The position numbers and the translations under genes are program-made. 64,000 nucleotides of DNA, taken from contig JAEZHM010000036.1 of NCBI GenBank assembly GCA_023416585.1, forward strand, positions 1 through 64,000, in the 5' to 3' direction. This document shows, piece by piece, positions 62,335-64,000 of this stretch. The notes below the pieces were generated by a model, which ran no database searches, had not been told where the DNA came from, and saw only the letters and a list, made by a program, of their open reading frames with translations. Each line of letters opens with the position of its first letter. Position 1 is the stretch's first letter. This stretch comes from Bacillota bacterium. Lineage in GTDB: Bacteria; Bacillota; Clostridia; Christensenellales; Aristaeellaceae.

Positions 62335-63267
62335 TCAATCAATTTCAGGCAGATAAAACGGAAACCCTTCCCTAAGGGCACACAGCTGTCCGTCCTTCAC
62401 AATAAGCTGCGCGGCCTGCAGGCTCGAACGCCTGGTATCGTATGTATCCACATCCTCCGAAACGTGAGCGCGTCCCGGATGAACGAAATAGAATATGTAA
62501 CAAAGCTCACCTGCAACCAGCACATCCGCATGATGACCCCGGTTTTTGTCCTCACGCCGGGTGCCGGCATCCGACAAAAGATTGGTGCTTTGGCGTGTCC
62601 AGTGATCCAGGTCGAACCCGGAATAGACCGCAATTCCCTGCCACATGTCTGCGATCAGCCAATACTTTCCGCCGAATTCGAAAACATTCGGCCCTTCCTG
62701 TGCACAGTCGTGCGTCTGCCGGCCGATTGTATGCCACCTAAATAAATCCGCACTGTCCGCGGCGTGCGTGTGCGATCCATCCGCTTCATCCTTATACCAC
62801 ATGCGGAAACCGCCGTCACGCTTTTGAAACACGCACGCGTCGATGACACGGTCACTGGATAACTGCACCCGGCTCTCATACTTCCAATTCCATAGATCAA
62901 CGCTTGTATAATGGAGGATATGGCGCTCCCCCGCCCAGGTGTCCGGTACGCCCGTAATATAGCTTACGTACATATGATAAAGATTCTCATGCCAGATCAC
63001 TTCAGGCGCCCAGAATGTGTTATGCCCCGGCTCTACGGGCTCTATGTTCAATACGCCGCGGTAAAGCCATGTTTCGCCGTTGTCGTTGCTGGACGCCACG
63101 CCAATGTCAGTACCATGCACCCAAGACAACCCATGTGCGTGTGAATTTGCACGGCGGCTGGTATAGAGAATCCACCACTGGGCCTCCTGGCGGTTCCAAA
63201 CAACCGTAGGATCAGCCGCTCCATCGTAAACGGGATCCCTGAAAAGCGGAGCTGCGGCTATAGACAT
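62335..63267 (-). CDS. GH43-like (five-bladed propeller) glycosidase
   Basis: A 310-aa single-domain protein. AADPTVVW (Asp19), RVIDACVFQK and AQEGPNVFEF give the Asp/Asp/Glu triad of GH43/GH32-fold enzymes. GGGAGG eight bases before the ATG at 63267 fixes the start. No signal peptide. It lies 30 bp before the other GH43 gene and 19 bp after the permease gene. Confidence 0.85.
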   Translation of the reverse strand: MSIAAAPLFRDPVYDGAADPTVVWNRQEAQWWILYTSRRANSHAHGLSWVHGTDIGVASSNDNGETWLYRGVLNIEPVEPGHNTFWAPEVIWHENLYHMYVSYITGVPDTWAGERHILHYTSVDLWNWKYESRVQLSSDRVIDACVFQKRDGGFRMWYKDEADGSHTHAADSADLFRWHTIGRQTHDCAQEGPNVFEFGGKYWLIADMWQGIAVYSGFDLDHWTRQSTNLLSDAGTRREDKNRGHHADVLVAGELCYIFYFVHPGRAHVSEDVDTYDTRRSSLQAAQLIVKDGQLCALREGFPFYLPEID

Positions 63268-63286
63268 TTTGACGCCTCCCATTGTG

Positions 63287-64000
63287 TTAACCTTTCAATG
63301 CACCGCTCACCAGGCCGGCGATGATGTATCGCTGCGCAACAAGGTAAAACAGAACGAGCGGCGACATGATAATCACCATACTTGTCAGCATATGAGGCCA
63401 GTCATTGTAAAACTCACCCACGCCCCGGTACATTTCAAGCATCAAAGTAGAATTGGCGCGGGAGTTCAGGAACAGGAACGGTGTCACAAAGTCGTTCCAC
63501 GAACCCATTACATGAAAGATGGCCAATGTGACTGTTACCGGTTGCAAAAGCGGAAAAATAATCACCCAAAAAATACGCCAGACAGAAGCGCCATCGATGC
63601 GCGCGCTTTCTTCAAGATTATACGGTACGGTAATGATGAAGCCCTGATACAGAAAAAAAGCAAATGTGCAGCCGCCTGATGACAGCACGATTAACCCCAA
63701 TATGGAGTTGATTAACTTCAGTTTCTGCATCATCAGAAACAACGGAATCATCGTCGTCTGCACCGGTACCATAAAGCCGAGCAGGAAGAATAGCATTACA
63801 ACGCGGTATATCCAATGTTTCCTTCTGCTAACCGCATAACCTGCCATGGATCCAAACACAACGACGACAATGAGTGAACTGAATGTGAGAACTACCGTGT
63901 TTTTCAGCGCGTTGAAAAATTGCATACGCGAATACACAATCTTGAAATTGTCAAGGAACAGGTGGCTTGGCAGCGCGAGCGGCGTCATTGCCATTTCCTG
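63287..64000 (-). CDS. Sugar ABC importer permease (MalG class), 5' end outside window
   Basis: About 237 codons remain. Several transmembrane segments and the EAA loop ESARIDGASVWRIFWVIIFP are visible, with the C-terminal AGLVSGALKG. The frame is open to the window edge, and an ATG near 63994 is probably internal. It belongs with the two GH43 genes. Confidence 0.9.
   Translation of the reverse strand, partial: QEMAMTPLALPSHLFLDNFKIVYSRMQFFNALKNTVVLTFSSLIVVVVFGSMAGYAVSRRKHWIYRVVMLFFLLGFMVPVQTTMIPLFLMMQKLKLINSILGLIVLSSGGCTFAFFLYQGFIITVPYNLEESARIDGASVWRIFWVIIFPLLQPVTVTLAIFHVMGSWNDFVTPFLFLNSRANSTLMLEMYRGVGEFYNDWPHMLTSMVIIMSPLVLFYLVAQRYIIAGLVSGALKG

Overview
The window reads as chromosomal DNA of a Bacillota (Clostridia-type, probably gut-associated) bacterium. 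The grounds are the strong AGGAGG ribosome-binding sites, TTGACA/TATAAT promoters, paired YesM/YesN-type regulators, LacI regulators, abundant sugar ABC importers, glycyl-radical chemistry (anaerobic life) and the style of the short intergenic repeats. The metabolic modules look GC-richer than the accessory stretch at about 28-45 kb. Genus cannot be decided from the sequence alone.

Layout. 1-8.5 kb holds the end of a secreted Cys-rich repeat protein, an XRE regulator plus Hanks-type kinase pair, a cupin/hemerythrin pair, a DUF488 protein, a chemoreceptor and a DegV protein. 8.9-18.8 kb is a co-directional catabolic cluster: an XRE-ADP-ribosylglycohydrolase fusion, a sugar-type ABC importer (binding protein and two permeases), a cytoplasmic heparinase II/III-like lyase, and a glycyl radical enzyme with its activase. 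18.9-26.7 kb has a two-component system (response regulator and sensor kinase) divergent from a second sugar importer whose operon ends in a PhnP-like metallo-hydrolase. 27-28.3 kb carries an immunity-like protein and a TauE/SafE permease.

28.9-38.8 kb is an accessory array of small, unrelated genes, all on the minus strand: GNATs, small P-loop kinases, a methyltransferase, a flavodoxin-like protein, dCTP deaminase and a DHFR-like protein. Repeats lie between them: REP-like palindromes, broken copies of a REP-associated tyrosine transposase (RAYT), 142-bp and 65-bp tandem arrays, a MITE-like element, and a short element that recurs directly after stop codons of unrelated genes. More RAYT debris lies at 43.3-44.0 kb, next to a heterodimeric ABC exporter (39.2-42.9 kb), a VOC protein and a probably frameshifted membrane protein.

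45.9-52.1 kb is a maltodextrin operon (MalE/F/G-like importer, GH13 neopullulanase-type enzyme, LacI regulator) with palindromic operators. 52.2-58.2 kb is a PotABCD/AfuABC-type importer with its own ATPase and a YdcF-like protein, divergent from a second LacI regulator. 58.3-60.4 kb encodes a secreted trypsin-like protease with fibronectin-III domains. 60.8-64 kb holds two GH43-type glycosidases behind a sugar permease that runs off the window.

The most notable items are the lyase/glycyl-radical cluster, whose radical enzyme has GCHW where known dehydratases carry GCVE; the HTH-ADP-ribosylglycohydrolase fusion beside it; the post-stop element in the accessory array; REP sequence that supplies the C-terminus of an acetyltransferase; and a strong hairpin between the binding-protein gene and the first permease gene in all four ABC importers.
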